This document shows, one piece after another, positions 48,188 to 57,213 of a stretch of DNA of 64,000 bases. The stretch comes from Paenibacillus pini JCM 16418 (lineage in GTDB: Bacteria > Bacillota > Bacilli > Paenibacillales > Paenibacillaceae): the NCBI RefSeq assembly GCF_000576305.1, contig NZ_BAVZ01000010.1, positions 94,089 to 158,088 of the forward strand, in the 5' to 3' direction. A program made the position numbers and the translations under genes. The notes under the pieces were generated by a model. That model did no database searches and was not told where the DNA came from. It saw only the letters and a program-made list of their open reading frames with translations. Position 1 is the stretch's first letter. Each line of letters starts with the position of its first letter.

Positions 48188-48649
48188 ATGAATGCTCTAA
48201 AGCAAGATAAAGGATTCACACTCATCGAAGTGATTGCCTCATTTGTTCTACTCGCTATTCTGGCCACAGTCATTACTAGTCTTTTCTCGAATGGATTTAG
48301 GTCTATTACGAAATTTGGGACTCGAAGTGAGAAGATGCTTGTCGCAAGGCAGAATATAGAAGGAGCTACTTTAGGAACGGATGGAAATATTACGGTTAAC
48401 AGAATTTCAGGATCGGGGCCTCCTGCAATCAAATTTCATGGTGAGACGGTGAGCGAGCCTATTGCCGGAACCAGCGGGAGTAAAATGACTGTATTTATCT
48501 CTACTCCGCCTTTGTGGGCAGCAGCTGTTAATTATACATTGAATGATCACGTGAGATACAACAACAAGAATTACACATGTATTCGTCCCCACATTTCAGA
48601 TGCAACCAATAAACCTCTGAGCTCTGGCTCACCTTGGGTCGAATATTAA
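48188..48649 (+). CDS. Minor prepilin with C-terminal CBM5/12-like chitin-binding module
   Basis: 153 residues. Class III/IV prepilin signal DKGFTLIEVIASFVLLAIL with the PilD cleavage site after Gly and Glu at +5. The last 45 residues (109-153) show the CBM5/12 pattern: W, NYTLNDHVRYNNKNY, PHIS, P, W. This is the same pattern as in the chitinase at 44067. The short globular part between is not recognised. The ribosome site is GGAGGGG. The module would put a chitin-binding group on the pilus. Confidence 0.75.
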   Translation: MNALKQDKGFTLIEVIASFVLLAILATVITSLFSNGFRSITKFGTRSEKMLVARQNIEGATLGTDGNITVNRISGSGPPAIKFHGETVSEPIAGTSGSKMTVFISTPPLWAAAVNYTLNDHVRYNNKNYTCIRPHISDATNKPLSSGSPWVEY

Positions 48650-48705
48650 TTATAGAGTGTTGGGGGTTTGCTAGAGGTTGATTAAAGTTTCAGATTGGGG
48701 GGCAT

Positions 48706-49259
48706 ATGCACAACGCTAGGCTTAATCAGAAGGGTGTAACCATCATTGAATTATTAGCAGTAATTGTCCTCCTAACAATCGTCTTAACTTTGGCTTTTTC
48801 TGCTACAAGTTTGGTGTCAATGCATATCAACGGGCAAACGAACAAAGTGAACTGCAAGATAATGTGCGGATCGCCTCACATGTTACGACAGAGAAGCTTC
48901 GTTTTGCCAGCGATGTTACGTTATTAGCTTCCTGTCCATCTACCTATGCTGCGGGATTTAGCTATATTTGTGTAAACGCAAACGGAAGAAGTGTTGAGCA
49001 GTATATTTACAATGGATCGTCTGCACATAACACGGTTGTTATGGTTGCTGAGAATCTCTCCAGTCCAGTAACCTATGGTATCGAGTTTAACAAGGTAAAC
49101 AATTATCGGCTTTCCTATACGATCAAAGGTCATAAGAATAGTCGTAATTTTGAAGTGAAATCTCAAGTGTCATTGCTGAATATGGAATTGAAAAAGCAAG
49201 CCATTATAATAGGTGGAACTACTGCATTTAAAGCAATTGCCTATAAAGTAACTCCTTAA
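48706..49259 (+). CDS. PilW-like minor prepilin (frameshifted as given)
   Basis: Prepilin with signal QKGVTIIELLAVIVLLTIV (Glu +5 present). The frame changes at about 48843-48846: adding one A to the AAA gives the usual continuation NK-ELQDNVRIASHVTTEKLRF. The second part runs to 49259, for about 184 residues. The C-terminal beta-rich domain has one Cys pair (CPSTYAAGFSYIC). Its position among minor pilins fits PilW/PilJ-type tip-complex proteins. Confidence 0.78.
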
Positions 49260-49306
49260 TATGGTCACTATGTCTTACCAAAATACAATGAGATCATAGG
49301 TGATAA

Positions 49307-50970
49307 ATGATGAACAAGCCTCGAAAGAGAATGGGAGATTTACTCATTGAGTCAGGACTCATCACGAATGAACAATTGCAAACCGCCCTCAAGGAAAAGA
49401 AACCACCAAAAATAGGCGAAACGCTTATGCAACTAGGCTATATCTCAGAGCAAAGACTGATTGAGGTACTAGAATTTCAGCTAGGAATTCCCTATGTAAG
49501 TCTCTTTAAATACCCCATAGATACGAAATTATTAAACATCGTCTCCAAAGAAACCGCAGAGCGTAACAAGCTAATTCCACTGAAGAAAGAGAATGATAAA
49601 TTATTTGTGGCGATGGCGGACCCCATGAATTTCTATGCCATTGATGATTTACGTCTATCCACAGGCTTTCAAATCGAAGTCGTTATTTCGACCATGGAAG
49701 AAATCCAAAAGGCTATTAATAAATACTATGGCTTAGTAGACAATATGGATGATCTGATAGGTGCTGAGCTGAAGTCTTTCAAAGAAAAAGAAGAAGATAA
49801 CGCTACGGACGAAAACTCCCCTGTCGTTAAACTCGTTAACCAATTGATTCTGGTAGGCGTCCAACAAAAGGCGAGTGATATTCATATTGACCCTCATGAA
49901 ACCGAAGTTATCGTGCGCTATAGGTTGATGGAATATTGAGGACGGAGAAAAGATTCCCCAAACATATGCTAAGTGTCATTGTTGCCCGAATTAAAATAGT
50001 AGCCAACCTGAATATTACGGAGTTTAGAGTTCCCCAGGATGGTAGAATCAAAATCAATTTGGATTTGAACGTCATTGACCTACGTGTTTCCACACTACCT
50101 ACAGTTTATGGCGAGAAAATAGTCATGCGTATACTCGATCTTGGTGGTTCCGCAATCGATTTGAAGAGGATGAACCTGCATCCTACAAATTATGATCGGT
50201 TTGTTCAAATGATTGAGAAGCCAACTGGAATCGTGCTCATTACGGGACCAACGGGCTCTGGTAAGTCTTCTACGTTATACTCCGCTTTAAGTAGATTGAA
50301 TTCGCCAGACATTAATATTATTACGGTTGAGGATCCCGTCGAATACCGTCTAGAGGGAGTTAACCAAGTACAAGTAAATACGAGTTCTGGCATGACGTTT
50401 GCGAAAGGACTTCGGGCAATTCTGCGGCAAGATCCGAATATTGTCATGGTCGGTGAAATTCGTGATATGGAGACAGCTGAAATTGCAGTACGTGCATCGT
50501 TGACTGGTCACCTTGTCTTGAGTACCATCCATACCAATGATGCTATCAGCACAATTACTAGGTTAATTGATATGGGAGTTGAACCTTTCCTTGTGGCCGC
50601 ATCACTATCGGGAATTGTATCGCAGCGGTTGGTTAGACGAATCTGCCAGGAATGCAAGATTACAGACACCCCCACCGAACGGGAGAAAGAGATTTTCGAG
50701 AAGCGAGGTATGCAGATTAATGCTATAGCTCGTGGCAAGGGCTGTGGAACATGTAATATGACCGGCTACAAAGGTCGTATTGCTGTGCATGAGGTATTAG
50801 TCATCGACGATGAAATAAGACGTATGATCATGAATAATCGATCGATCGAGGAGATCAAGGATATTGCGGTGAGCAAAGGAACGATTTTTCTAATTGACGA
50901 TGGATTAATGAAAGTGAAGGAAGGATACACCACCACGGAAGAAGTATTACGCGTAGCAATTAGTGAATAG
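49307..50970 (+). CDS. pilB: Type IV pilus extension ATPase PilB (frameshifted as given)
   Basis: GspE/PilB ATPase of about 554 residues when joined. N-terminal MshEN domain (GDLLIESGLITNEQLQTAL; GETLMQLGYISEQRL). The frame breaks near 49923, where VRYR should run into DGILRTEKRFPKHM; one added base restores it. Then follow Walker A GPTGSGKSST, the Asp box EDPVEYRLEGVNQVQVN, Walker B NIVMVGEIRDMETA, the His box, and the zinc site with Cys pairs CQEC and CGTC. Drives pilin polymerisation at the membrane. Confidence 0.93.
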
Positions 50971-50983
50971 AGGTGAGTGTGAT

Positions 50984-52018
50984 TTGGAACCATTGGATCA
51001 ATTATTACGAATGGCTTTTGAGAATAGAGCCTCTGACTTGCACCTCGCCGTGGATGTACCTCCTATGGTGAGAATTAATGGTGAATTGAAGCAGCATGGG
51101 GAAGAGAAGCTTGCTCCAGAAGATACGGTAAAGATGGCAAAGAGCATGATGTCTAAGGAGCAATGGGAACAATTTCAGGAGCAGAGGGAACTAGATTTCT
51201 CCTTTGGTATCAAGAACTTAACTCGTTTCCGTGTAAACGTATATCATCAACGCTCTCATGTCGGCATTGCACTGCGTCTCATTCCTACGCAAATTCCCGA
51301 GCTTGACACACTGCATGTACCTGAGGTTCTAAGGCAGCTTTCCACGAGAGCTCAAGGCTTAATTCTCGTAACAGGACCAACGGGTAGTGGTAAGTCCACA
51401 ACATTAGCTTCGCTTCTCGATTACATGAATAAGAAAATGCGTAAGCACATTATCACCCTAGAGGACCCGATTGAATATTTGCATAATAATCACTACTCAG
51501 TCGTGAATCAACGAGAGATTGGTCATGATTCATCTAGTTTTACAAGCGGACTGAGAGCGGCTTTACGTCAAGATCCAGATATTATTCTGGTCGGCGAATT
51601 ACGTGACCTAGAGACCATTTCAATTGCGATAACTGCGGCTGAAACCGGACATTTGGTACTCGGAACGCTGCACACACCGAACGCGCCTGCAACAGTTGAT
51701 CGGATATTGGATGTATTCCCAGCGAATCAACAGGGACAAATTCGTGTTCAGCTTGCTTCCGTTCTTGTGGCTATTATGTCTCAGCGACTATTCCCTACGA
51801 TTGATAATCGAAGCAGACGTGTCGCAACGGAACTCCTTATTAACAACAATGCCGTTGCCAACTTAATTCGTAACGAGAAAACACATCAAATCTTTAACTT
51901 CATGCAAACTGGTAAATCATTTGGGATGCATACGTTAGAAATGTCGATGACCGAATTAATTGAGAAGAAAATTATTACGAGAGAGGTTGCCGCACCATAC
52001 TTTAGGGAGATGAGTTAA
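50984..52018 (+). CDS. pilT: Type IV pilus retraction ATPase PilT
   Basis: About 344 residues: DQLLRMAFENRASDLHLAV N-terminus, Walker A GPTGSGKSTT, EDPIEYLHNN, Walker B DIILVGELRDLET, and the retraction-type AIRAG-region counterpart near the C-terminus (ELLINNNAVANLIR). A GTG at 50963 overlaps the pilB end, but the TTG at 50984 behind AGAGGTGAG gives the family N-terminus. Presence of pilT implies retractable pili and twitching or uptake ability. Confidence 0.92.
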   Translation: MEPLDQLLRMAFENRASDLHLAVDVPPMVRINGELKQHGEEKLAPEDTVKMAKSMMSKEQWEQFQEQRELDFSFGIKNLTRFRVNVYHQRSHVGIALRLIPTQIPELDTLHVPEVLRQLSTRAQGLILVTGPTGSGKSTTLASLLDYMNKKMRKHIITLEDPIEYLHNNHYSVVNQREIGHDSSSFTSGLRAALRQDPDIILVGELRDLETISIAITAAETGHLVLGTLHTPNAPATVDRILDVFPANQQGQIRVQLASVLVAIMSQRLFPTIDNRSRRVATELLINNNAVANLIRNEKTHQIFNFMQTGKSFGMHTLEMSMTELIEKKIITREVAAPYFREMS

Positions 52019-53232
52019 TGGCTCAGTTTAATTACATAGGGCGCGACCGATCCGGTAAATCTCGTAAAGGAAAAATTACGAGTTCAGCTAAAAAAGATGC
52101 CGTTGTGCAGTTAAGAGAGAAAGGGATTGCGGTTTCTGAAATCATTGAACTTGAAAGTAATATTTTTAATAAAGAGGTTTCTTTATCCATAGGAAGTCCC
52201 GTTAAGACACAAGACTTTGTAGTATATCTGAGGCAGTTCTCAACATTGATCGTTGCAGGTATATCAGTAGTTGAAGCAACCAGAATATTAGCGCAGCAAA
52301 CGGCTAGCAAAGCTTTACGTAAAGCCTTAATGAATGTGGAGGAAGAACTACGTTCAGGCAAGCCATTGTCCGTTGCAGCAGCGGTGCATGAGAAGATCTT
52401 TCCACCGATGTTTATCAATTTAGTACAAGCTGGAGAGGCCACTGGTAATTTAGATGAGACATTAGATCGTCTGGCTACCTTTTTCGAAAAACAGCATTAT
52501 GGTATGCAGAAAGTAAAGTCTGCATTAACCTATCCGATTGCTATCGGCATTGTTGCCATTGTCGTGGTTATTTTCCTATTAACGAATATTGTTCCTACCT
52601 TTGCGACGATGTTTGCCCAGTTCGATGCTGAGCTTCCTACGATTACAAAGATCGTTTTAGCTATCAGTAATTGGATGCAGTCCTTTTGGTGGGTCATTAT
52701 ATTACTATTTATAGCATTAATTGTATTAGCTTTAATTATTTTGAAAAACTCATATAGTAAATATTACCTAGATTATGCTATATTAAAAATGCCAATATTC
52801 GGAAAATTAGTTCAAAAGTCCGTAATTGCAAGAATGACACGAACGCTCAGCTCACTCTTTAAAAGTTCTGTTCCCATCCTAGAAGCATTAAGCATTGTAG
52901 AGAAGGTCGTTATGAACGAGGTAATGATTGGGGTGTTAAGGGAATCTCGTGCTTCACTCGAAAGTGGAAAGTCTCTTTCGGATCCGATGAAGCAACATTG
53001 GATCTTCCCACCCATGGTTACCCAGATGATCGCCATTGGCGAGCAGTCGGGTTCTCTAGACTTAATGCTAGAGAAAGTATCAGATTTCTACGAAAAGGAA
53101 GTAGATGCGACGGCAGATGCATTAAAGGGCTTGATTGAGCCATTAATGATCATTTTTCTTGCTGGTGTCGTAGGCTTTATCGTACTTTCGATTATCGTAC
53201 CGATGTTTGATATTTTCAACCACGTTAAATAG
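52018..53232 (+). CDS. pilC: Type IV pilus platform protein PilC/GspF
   Basis: 404 residues with two repeated GspF domains (FVVYLRQFSTLIVAGISVVEA and ARMTRTLSSLFKSSVPILEA) and three membrane segments (about 180, 225 and 380). The start codon overlaps the pilT stop (ATGA-type coupling). Forms the inner-membrane assembly base with PilM-O. Confidence 0.93.
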   Translation: MAQFNYIGRDRSGKSRKGKITSSAKKDAVVQLREKGIAVSEIIELESNIFNKEVSLSIGSPVKTQDFVVYLRQFSTLIVAGISVVEATRILAQQTASKALRKALMNVEEELRSGKPLSVAAAVHEKIFPPMFINLVQAGEATGNLDETLDRLATFFEKQHYGMQKVKSALTYPIAIGIVAIVVVIFLLTNIVPTFATMFAQFDAELPTITKIVLAISNWMQSFWWVIILLFIALIVLALIILKNSYSKYYLDYAILKMPIFGKLVQKSVIARMTRTLSSLFKSSVPILEALSIVEKVVMNEVMIGVLRESRASLESGKSLSDPMKQHWIFPPMVTQMIAIGEQSGSLDLMLEKVSDFYEKEVDATADALKGLIEPLMIIFLAGVVGFIVLSIIVPMFDIFNHVK

Positions 53233-53283
53233 GTTATAGTGGCAACATTATAATAGATTAATCATTTATTAGGGGGAATTTAT

Positions 53284-53841
53284 GTGTTGAAGAGGGCAAT
53301 ACAGGCATTAAAGAATGAGAAGGGTTTAACACTGATTGAATTACTAGCGGTTGTAGTCATCTTAGGGATTATTGCTGCGATTGCAATTCCAGCTATTGGG
53401 GGAATTATTGAGAACAGTAAGAAGGATGCTACTGCTGCCAACGCTGTTCAAATGATTAATTCCGCAAAAATAGCGGTAGCAGGTGACAATACTGCTAGGC
53501 CAACTCCGGGCAATAGTGTGTACATTTCATTAAAATGGTTAGAGCAAAATGGCTACATTGAACCAGTAGCAGATCCAGATCGTGGTAATTATACGCGCGA
53601 AGGTGCTGCTGGGAATACTACTGATGCAACTGTACCAAGTGCTACCGCTATAACTGCTTACTCAGCGGTACGAGTAACTGCTACGTCAACAGGAAGTATG
53701 ACTTATGGAGTTCATCTTCTTAGTCCCACAAGAAGTATAGGGTCTGGAACAGGAACAGGGACAGGAGCAGCAGCAGCCTTCGTACTAGAGTCTGATGTGA
53801 ATCGCGCTTCAGTAGCGAAAGTTACACCAACAACACCTTAG
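53284..53841 (+). CDS. pilA: Major type IV pilin
   Basis: 185 residues from a GTG (next codon TTG) behind AGGGGGAA. Prepilin signal NEKGLTLIELLAVVVILGIIAAIAIPAI, cleaved after Gly; Glu at +5. The mature domain is Ala/Thr/Gly-rich with a low-complexity SGTGTGTGAAAAF segment near the C-terminus and no Cys. It is the most abundant-pilin candidate because of its canonical signal, its position after pilC, and the hairpins that follow and would raise its transcript level. Confidence 0.87.
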   Translation: MLKRAIQALKNEKGLTLIELLAVVVILGIIAAIAIPAIGGIIENSKKDATAANAVQMINSAKIAVAGDNTARPTPGNSVYISLKWLEQNGYIEPVADPDRGNYTREGAAGNTTDATVPSATAITAYSAVRVTATSTGSMTYGVHLLSPTRSIGSGTGTGTGAAAAFVLESDVNRASVAKVTPTTP

Positions 53842-53857
53842 CCAACAACCTAAAAGA

Positions 53858-53885
53858 AATACAACTGGTTATACGCAGTTGTATT
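53858..53885 (+). terminator. Stem-loop just after pilA
   Basis: AATACAACTG / CAGTTGTATT with 8-nt loop and no T run; more likely a 3' stabilising hairpin or attenuator than a full terminator. Confidence 0.5.
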
Positions 53886-53970
53886 GTTGAGAAAAATATT
53901 ATTCTTATAACAACGATAAATGAATATTATTATGCCAATATTGTAACTCGGGGAACTGTTCACAATTAAA

Positions 53971-54001
53971 AACTCCCCCTCTTGGGGGAGTTCTATTTTT
54001 A
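53971..54001 (+). terminator. Rho-independent terminator between pilA and pilD
   Basis: AACTCCCCC / GGGGGAGTT stem, 4-nt loop, then CTATTTTT. Probably limits read-through into pilD-pilO. Confidence 0.85.
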
Positions 54002-54016
54002 ACAAGGGGATGAACC

Positions 54017-54775
54017 ATGGCTACGTTTTATTACATCTATGCTGCAGTGATAGGTTTGTTTCTAGGTTCATTCTTTAACGTTGTAGGTTTACGAGTTCCT
54101 AAAGGTGAATCGATTATTCGACCACGCTCTCATTGTCCGAAGTGTCAACACACATTAGGAGCAGGAGAACTGGTCCCTTTTTTTTCTTATATTTTCTTGA
54201 AGGGATCATGTAGAAGCTGTGGTACTAAAATATCTCCTGTATATCCCGTAACTGAAATAGCTACATCACTGCTATTCTTGGTTACCGCCTGGTTGATGGG
54301 TTGGTCGCCGGAATTGATTATTGCATGGACCCTGGCGTCTCTGCTTATGATGATCGTTATCACAGATATCCACTACATGGTCATTCCTAATAAAATTTTA
54401 ATTGTTTTTGCAATGATTTTCGTTGTAGAGCGGTTATTCATTCCCTTAAATCCTTGGTGGAACATGTTCATCGGTGCTGCCACTGGATTCATGATGCTTC
54501 TACTGATCGCTTTGGTTAGCAAGAATGGCATGGGCGGAGGAGACATTAAATTATTTGCTGTTTTGGGCTTGGTTTTAGGGTGGAAAGGGGTTTTACTCGC
54601 GTTCTTGTTCTCAGCGTTTTATGGAACGATCATTGGAGGGGGCGGTATAATTCTCGGAAAGGTTCGCAGAGGACAGCCCATGCCTTTTGGTCCAGCTATT
54701 GCGCTGGGTACAATGACGGTTTATTTATGGGGGGACGCTTTTATTGAGTGGTATTACCAGTTCTTTTTGAACTAG
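54017..54775 (+). CDS. pilD: Prepilin peptidase PilD
   Basis: 252 residues, about seven membrane segments. N-terminal GSFFNVVGLRVPKGESII and the two CxxC pairs CPKC and CRSC of the methyltransferase/zinc domain. The aspartyl protease residues lie in ITDIHYMVIPN and GGGDIKLFA. Cleaves and probably N-methylates the prepilins encoded upstream. AACAAGGGGATG precedes the start. Confidence 0.93.
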   Translation: MATFYYIYAAVIGLFLGSFFNVVGLRVPKGESIIRPRSHCPKCQHTLGAGELVPFFSYIFLKGSCRSCGTKISPVYPVTEIATSLLFLVTAWLMGWSPELIIAWTLASLLMMIVITDIHYMVIPNKILIVFAMIFVVERLFIPLNPWWNMFIGAATGFMMLLLIALVSKNGMGGGDIKLFAVLGLVLGWKGVLLAFLFSAFYGTIIGGGGIILGKVRRGQPMPFGPAIALGTMTVYLWGDAFIEWYYQFFLN

Positions 54776-54788
54776 TGGAGGAGACAAT

Positions 54789-55859
54789 ATGATAGCAAGT
54801 AGAGCCAATAAAAGAGCGAGCAAAGATCATAAAACAAGTAAAGATCATAAAATAAGTAATGTAGTATCCCCAAAGAAGAAAATGATTAGCCTGGTTCTAA
54901 AGGACCATGTGATTCGCTATATTGATTCGAAGAGACCACATTTGCATGGAGTAACGGCGTTCGGTGAGCATTTTCTAGAATCAGGAATTATTCAAGAAGG
55001 CAAAATTATTGACGCTGCCAGGTTAGCATCCATTCTGAAAGAATGTATTCGTAAATGGAAAATTCAGAATAGAGAAGTACAGTTTCTTGTTCCTGATTCA
55101 GTTATTATCGTTCGGAAGGTGGATATTCCACTGGAAGTGAAGGATGAAGAAATTAAAGGACATCTGTACCTTGAACTAGGGACAAGCCTCCATTTGCCAT
55201 TTGATAACCCTATATTTGACGTAGATTTTCTGGAAGAGAAGGAAGACAAGAAGGAAATTCTATTATTTGCAGCGCCTGAGCAGGTCGTTAACGAGTATGC
55301 ACAAATATTGAAGAGTGTGGGCTTGAAGCCGATAGCAGCGGACGTATCTTCCTTAGCGATCTATCGATTATTCTATAAGGTTTACGGTGATTCAGAAACT
55401 ACCAGTCCCGAAGGAGCTACGACGCTTTCGATTCAGTTCAACCTTCAAGACGTGACAGTCAGTATCATTAACCATCATAAATTATTACTGGTTCGTCAAT
55501 TTAAAATGAATCTAGCTATTGAAAACTGGGAACATGGAACGGATCGAGATGGGACATCGATACCAAGTTGGGTCGGAGATGAAGACTACCTAAAATATGA
55601 AGTTAACGTCATGATGAGTGAGATTGAGCGTGTGATTAACTTTTACAGTTCCCTAATTAATCATCAAAATGATGGAATTGAAACCTTTTTATTAACAGGG
55701 GATTATCCGTATCTCGAAGATATTGCGAGTGATTTAGAGAGAACCTTCGGCAAAACTCCATTAACGTTTCATAATGAACTATTTGATACGCAGTCTAAGG
55801 AACTCATTATACCTAAATACTACTTAACGTTAGGCCTCTCCTTAAAGGGGGGCGTGTAA
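54789..55859 (+). CDS. pilM: PilM-like actin-fold pilus protein
   Basis: 356 residues. After a Lys-rich N-terminal segment, the PilM/ComFA-like actin fold is suggested by VQFLVPDSVIIVRKVDIPLEV, YLELGTSLHLPFDNPIFDVDF, LKSVGLKPIAADVSSLAIYR and the late LLTGDYPYLEDIASDL. The N-terminal tail is unusual: two near-repeats of KDHK. It ends overlapping the next start. Cytoplasmic partner of the PilN-type protein. Confidence 0.82.
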   Translation: MIASRANKRASKDHKTSKDHKISNVVSPKKKMISLVLKDHVIRYIDSKRPHLHGVTAFGEHFLESGIIQEGKIIDAARLASILKECIRKWKIQNREVQFLVPDSVIIVRKVDIPLEVKDEEIKGHLYLELGTSLHLPFDNPIFDVDFLEEKEDKKEILLFAAPEQVVNEYAQILKSVGLKPIAADVSSLAIYRLFYKVYGDSETTSPEGATTLSIQFNLQDVTVSIINHHKLLLVRQFKMNLAIENWEHGTDRDGTSIPSWVGDEDYLKYEVNVMMSEIERVINFYSSLINHQNDGIETFLLTGDYPYLEDIASDLERTFGKTPLTFHNELFDTQSKELIIPKYYLTLGLSLKGGV

Positions 55860-56398
55860 TGCTTAGTAATATTAATCTACTCCCCCAAAGAGAGAAGCGA
55901 AGTATCTTCTTCGTTATTGTATTGGTCGCCATATTGTTAATTGGGTTAGTTGGCGGTGGTGTACTCTTTTTACAGTACCAGTCTTTGCTAAAGGAACAAG
56001 ATCGAAAAGAGTCTGAAATGAAGACGATTACAAAATTGATTGAGATGGAAACAGCAAGCCTTTTACAGGCAGCTACCATTTCTGAGGTTGGAAAATATGA
56101 GTTACTCGTGAACACATTAGTAGAATTGCCCATTCAAACGGCTACAATTCTTGACGATATGACAGCGGCATTACCCCAAAGTGGATTTTTCAAATCATAC
56201 AATTACCAGGATACAGGGACAATTGAGGTTATGGCAGAATTCGGTAGCCTAGAGGATACAGCGCAATATCTCCATCATTTATCCTATGCAGACTGGGTAC
56301 AGAAGGTAGAAATCATTTCAATAGCAAGGCAGGAGAATGGAAGCCAGGGACTCTACGAGGCACATACGCTATCCACCTTAAGAGAGATGCTTTCTTGA
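55859..56398 (+). CDS. PilN-like pilus assembly protein
   Basis: 179 residues. The N-terminal peptide NINLLPQREKR is the PilN motif that docks into PilM, followed by one membrane segment, a coiled-coil stretch (LLKEQDRKESEMKTITKLIEMETA) and a small ferredoxin-like domain. Starts in the stop codon of pilM. Confidence 0.85.
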   Translation: MLSNINLLPQREKRSIFFVIVLVAILLIGLVGGGVLFLQYQSLLKEQDRKESEMKTITKLIEMETASLLQAATISEVGKYELLVNTLVELPIQTATILDDMTAALPQSGFFKSYNYQDTGTIEVMAEFGSLEDTAQYLHHLSYADWVQKVEIISIARQENGSQGLYEAHTLSTLREMLS

Positions 56399-56420
56399 GA
56401 GCGAAAGGAGACGGAGTGAA

Positions 56421-57188
56421 GTGAACGCCAAACAAATTAAAATCTTCGTCTTAGTCGCGTTGGGTTTTCTGATCATGTCTGGGCTGCTTCTGTTCTACTT
56501 TAATAGCATCAGTCCTACTCAGAAAAAAGTGGATGACTTAGAGGACAAACTTAAAACAAATAAGAAAGCATTAGATCTATTACAAGAGCAGGCTAATCTA
56601 CAACAGGCTAACAAGGTTGATACCTTGGAATTACAGCGCCTCGTTCCAATCGATCCTTTTGTAGATCAGTTACTTCTGGATTTGAAGGGACAGGAGCTGT
56701 CTACTAAAAGTGTCATGAGTAACCTGGGAATCAGCTATTCCAAGACAGCACTTAGTGAGTTGCTTCCAGTAATTGAAACGCAGAATGCTGAAACGGGTGC
56801 GGCTACGCCAGCTGCAGTTCCGGTTGCTGCTCAAGGAACCGAACCCGGAGCGCCGGAAGTGAGCAAAGTGGTCTTAGGGATGACGGTGAAATCTCCAACG
56901 TATAGTGATTTTAAAAATTTTATTCTAGGCATTGAAGGCTTGGAACGGATAGTCAAGATCGATTCTCTTACAATGACGGATGAAGACACTTATAATATAT
57001 CCATTTCAATATACTATGCGCCTGATTTTAACAGCATTAAGGAACGACTGCCGAAGGCTAATTTCCCTGCTCCAAGTGGAAAAACAATACCTATTAAGGA
57101 AAACAAAGCGGTCATTGAAAACAGGGTGCCTAGCGAAAACAAAGTAATTGATGAAAACAAAGTTTTAAATGATAAGACAGGAACTTGA
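56421..57188 (+). CDS. PilO-like pilus assembly protein
   Basis: 255 residues: an N-terminal membrane segment, coiled coil (KKVDDLEDKLKTNKKALDLLQ), an Ala/Pro-rich interruption, and a PilO-type domain (TVKSPTYSDFKNFILGIEGLERIVKID). The C-terminus ends in four ENK-type repeats (KENKAV, SENKVI, DENKVL), an unusual low-complexity tail. No pilP or secretin follows, as expected for a monoderm. Confidence 0.8.
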   Translation: MNAKQIKIFVLVALGFLIMSGLLLFYFNSISPTQKKVDDLEDKLKTNKKALDLLQEQANLQQANKVDTLELQRLVPIDPFVDQLLLDLKGQELSTKSVMSNLGISYSKTALSELLPVIETQNAETGAATPAAVPVAAQGTEPGAPEVSKVVLGMTVKSPTYSDFKNFILGIEGLERIVKIDSLTMTDEDTYNISISIYYAPDFNSIKERLPKANFPAPSGKTIPIKENKAVIENRVPSENKVIDENKVLNDKTGT

Positions 57189-57213
57189 ACTTGAGAGAGT
57201 AGGTGAACTTAGG

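Noticed and set aside
12700..50000. Programmed ribosomal frameshifting to explain the split genes
   Set aside because: The sites share no slippery heptamer plus pseudoknot pattern and occur in unrelated families; sequencing indels are simpler.
52032..52442. Minus-strand open frame of 136 residues
   Set aside because: Antisense shadow of pilC, which has clear family motifs.
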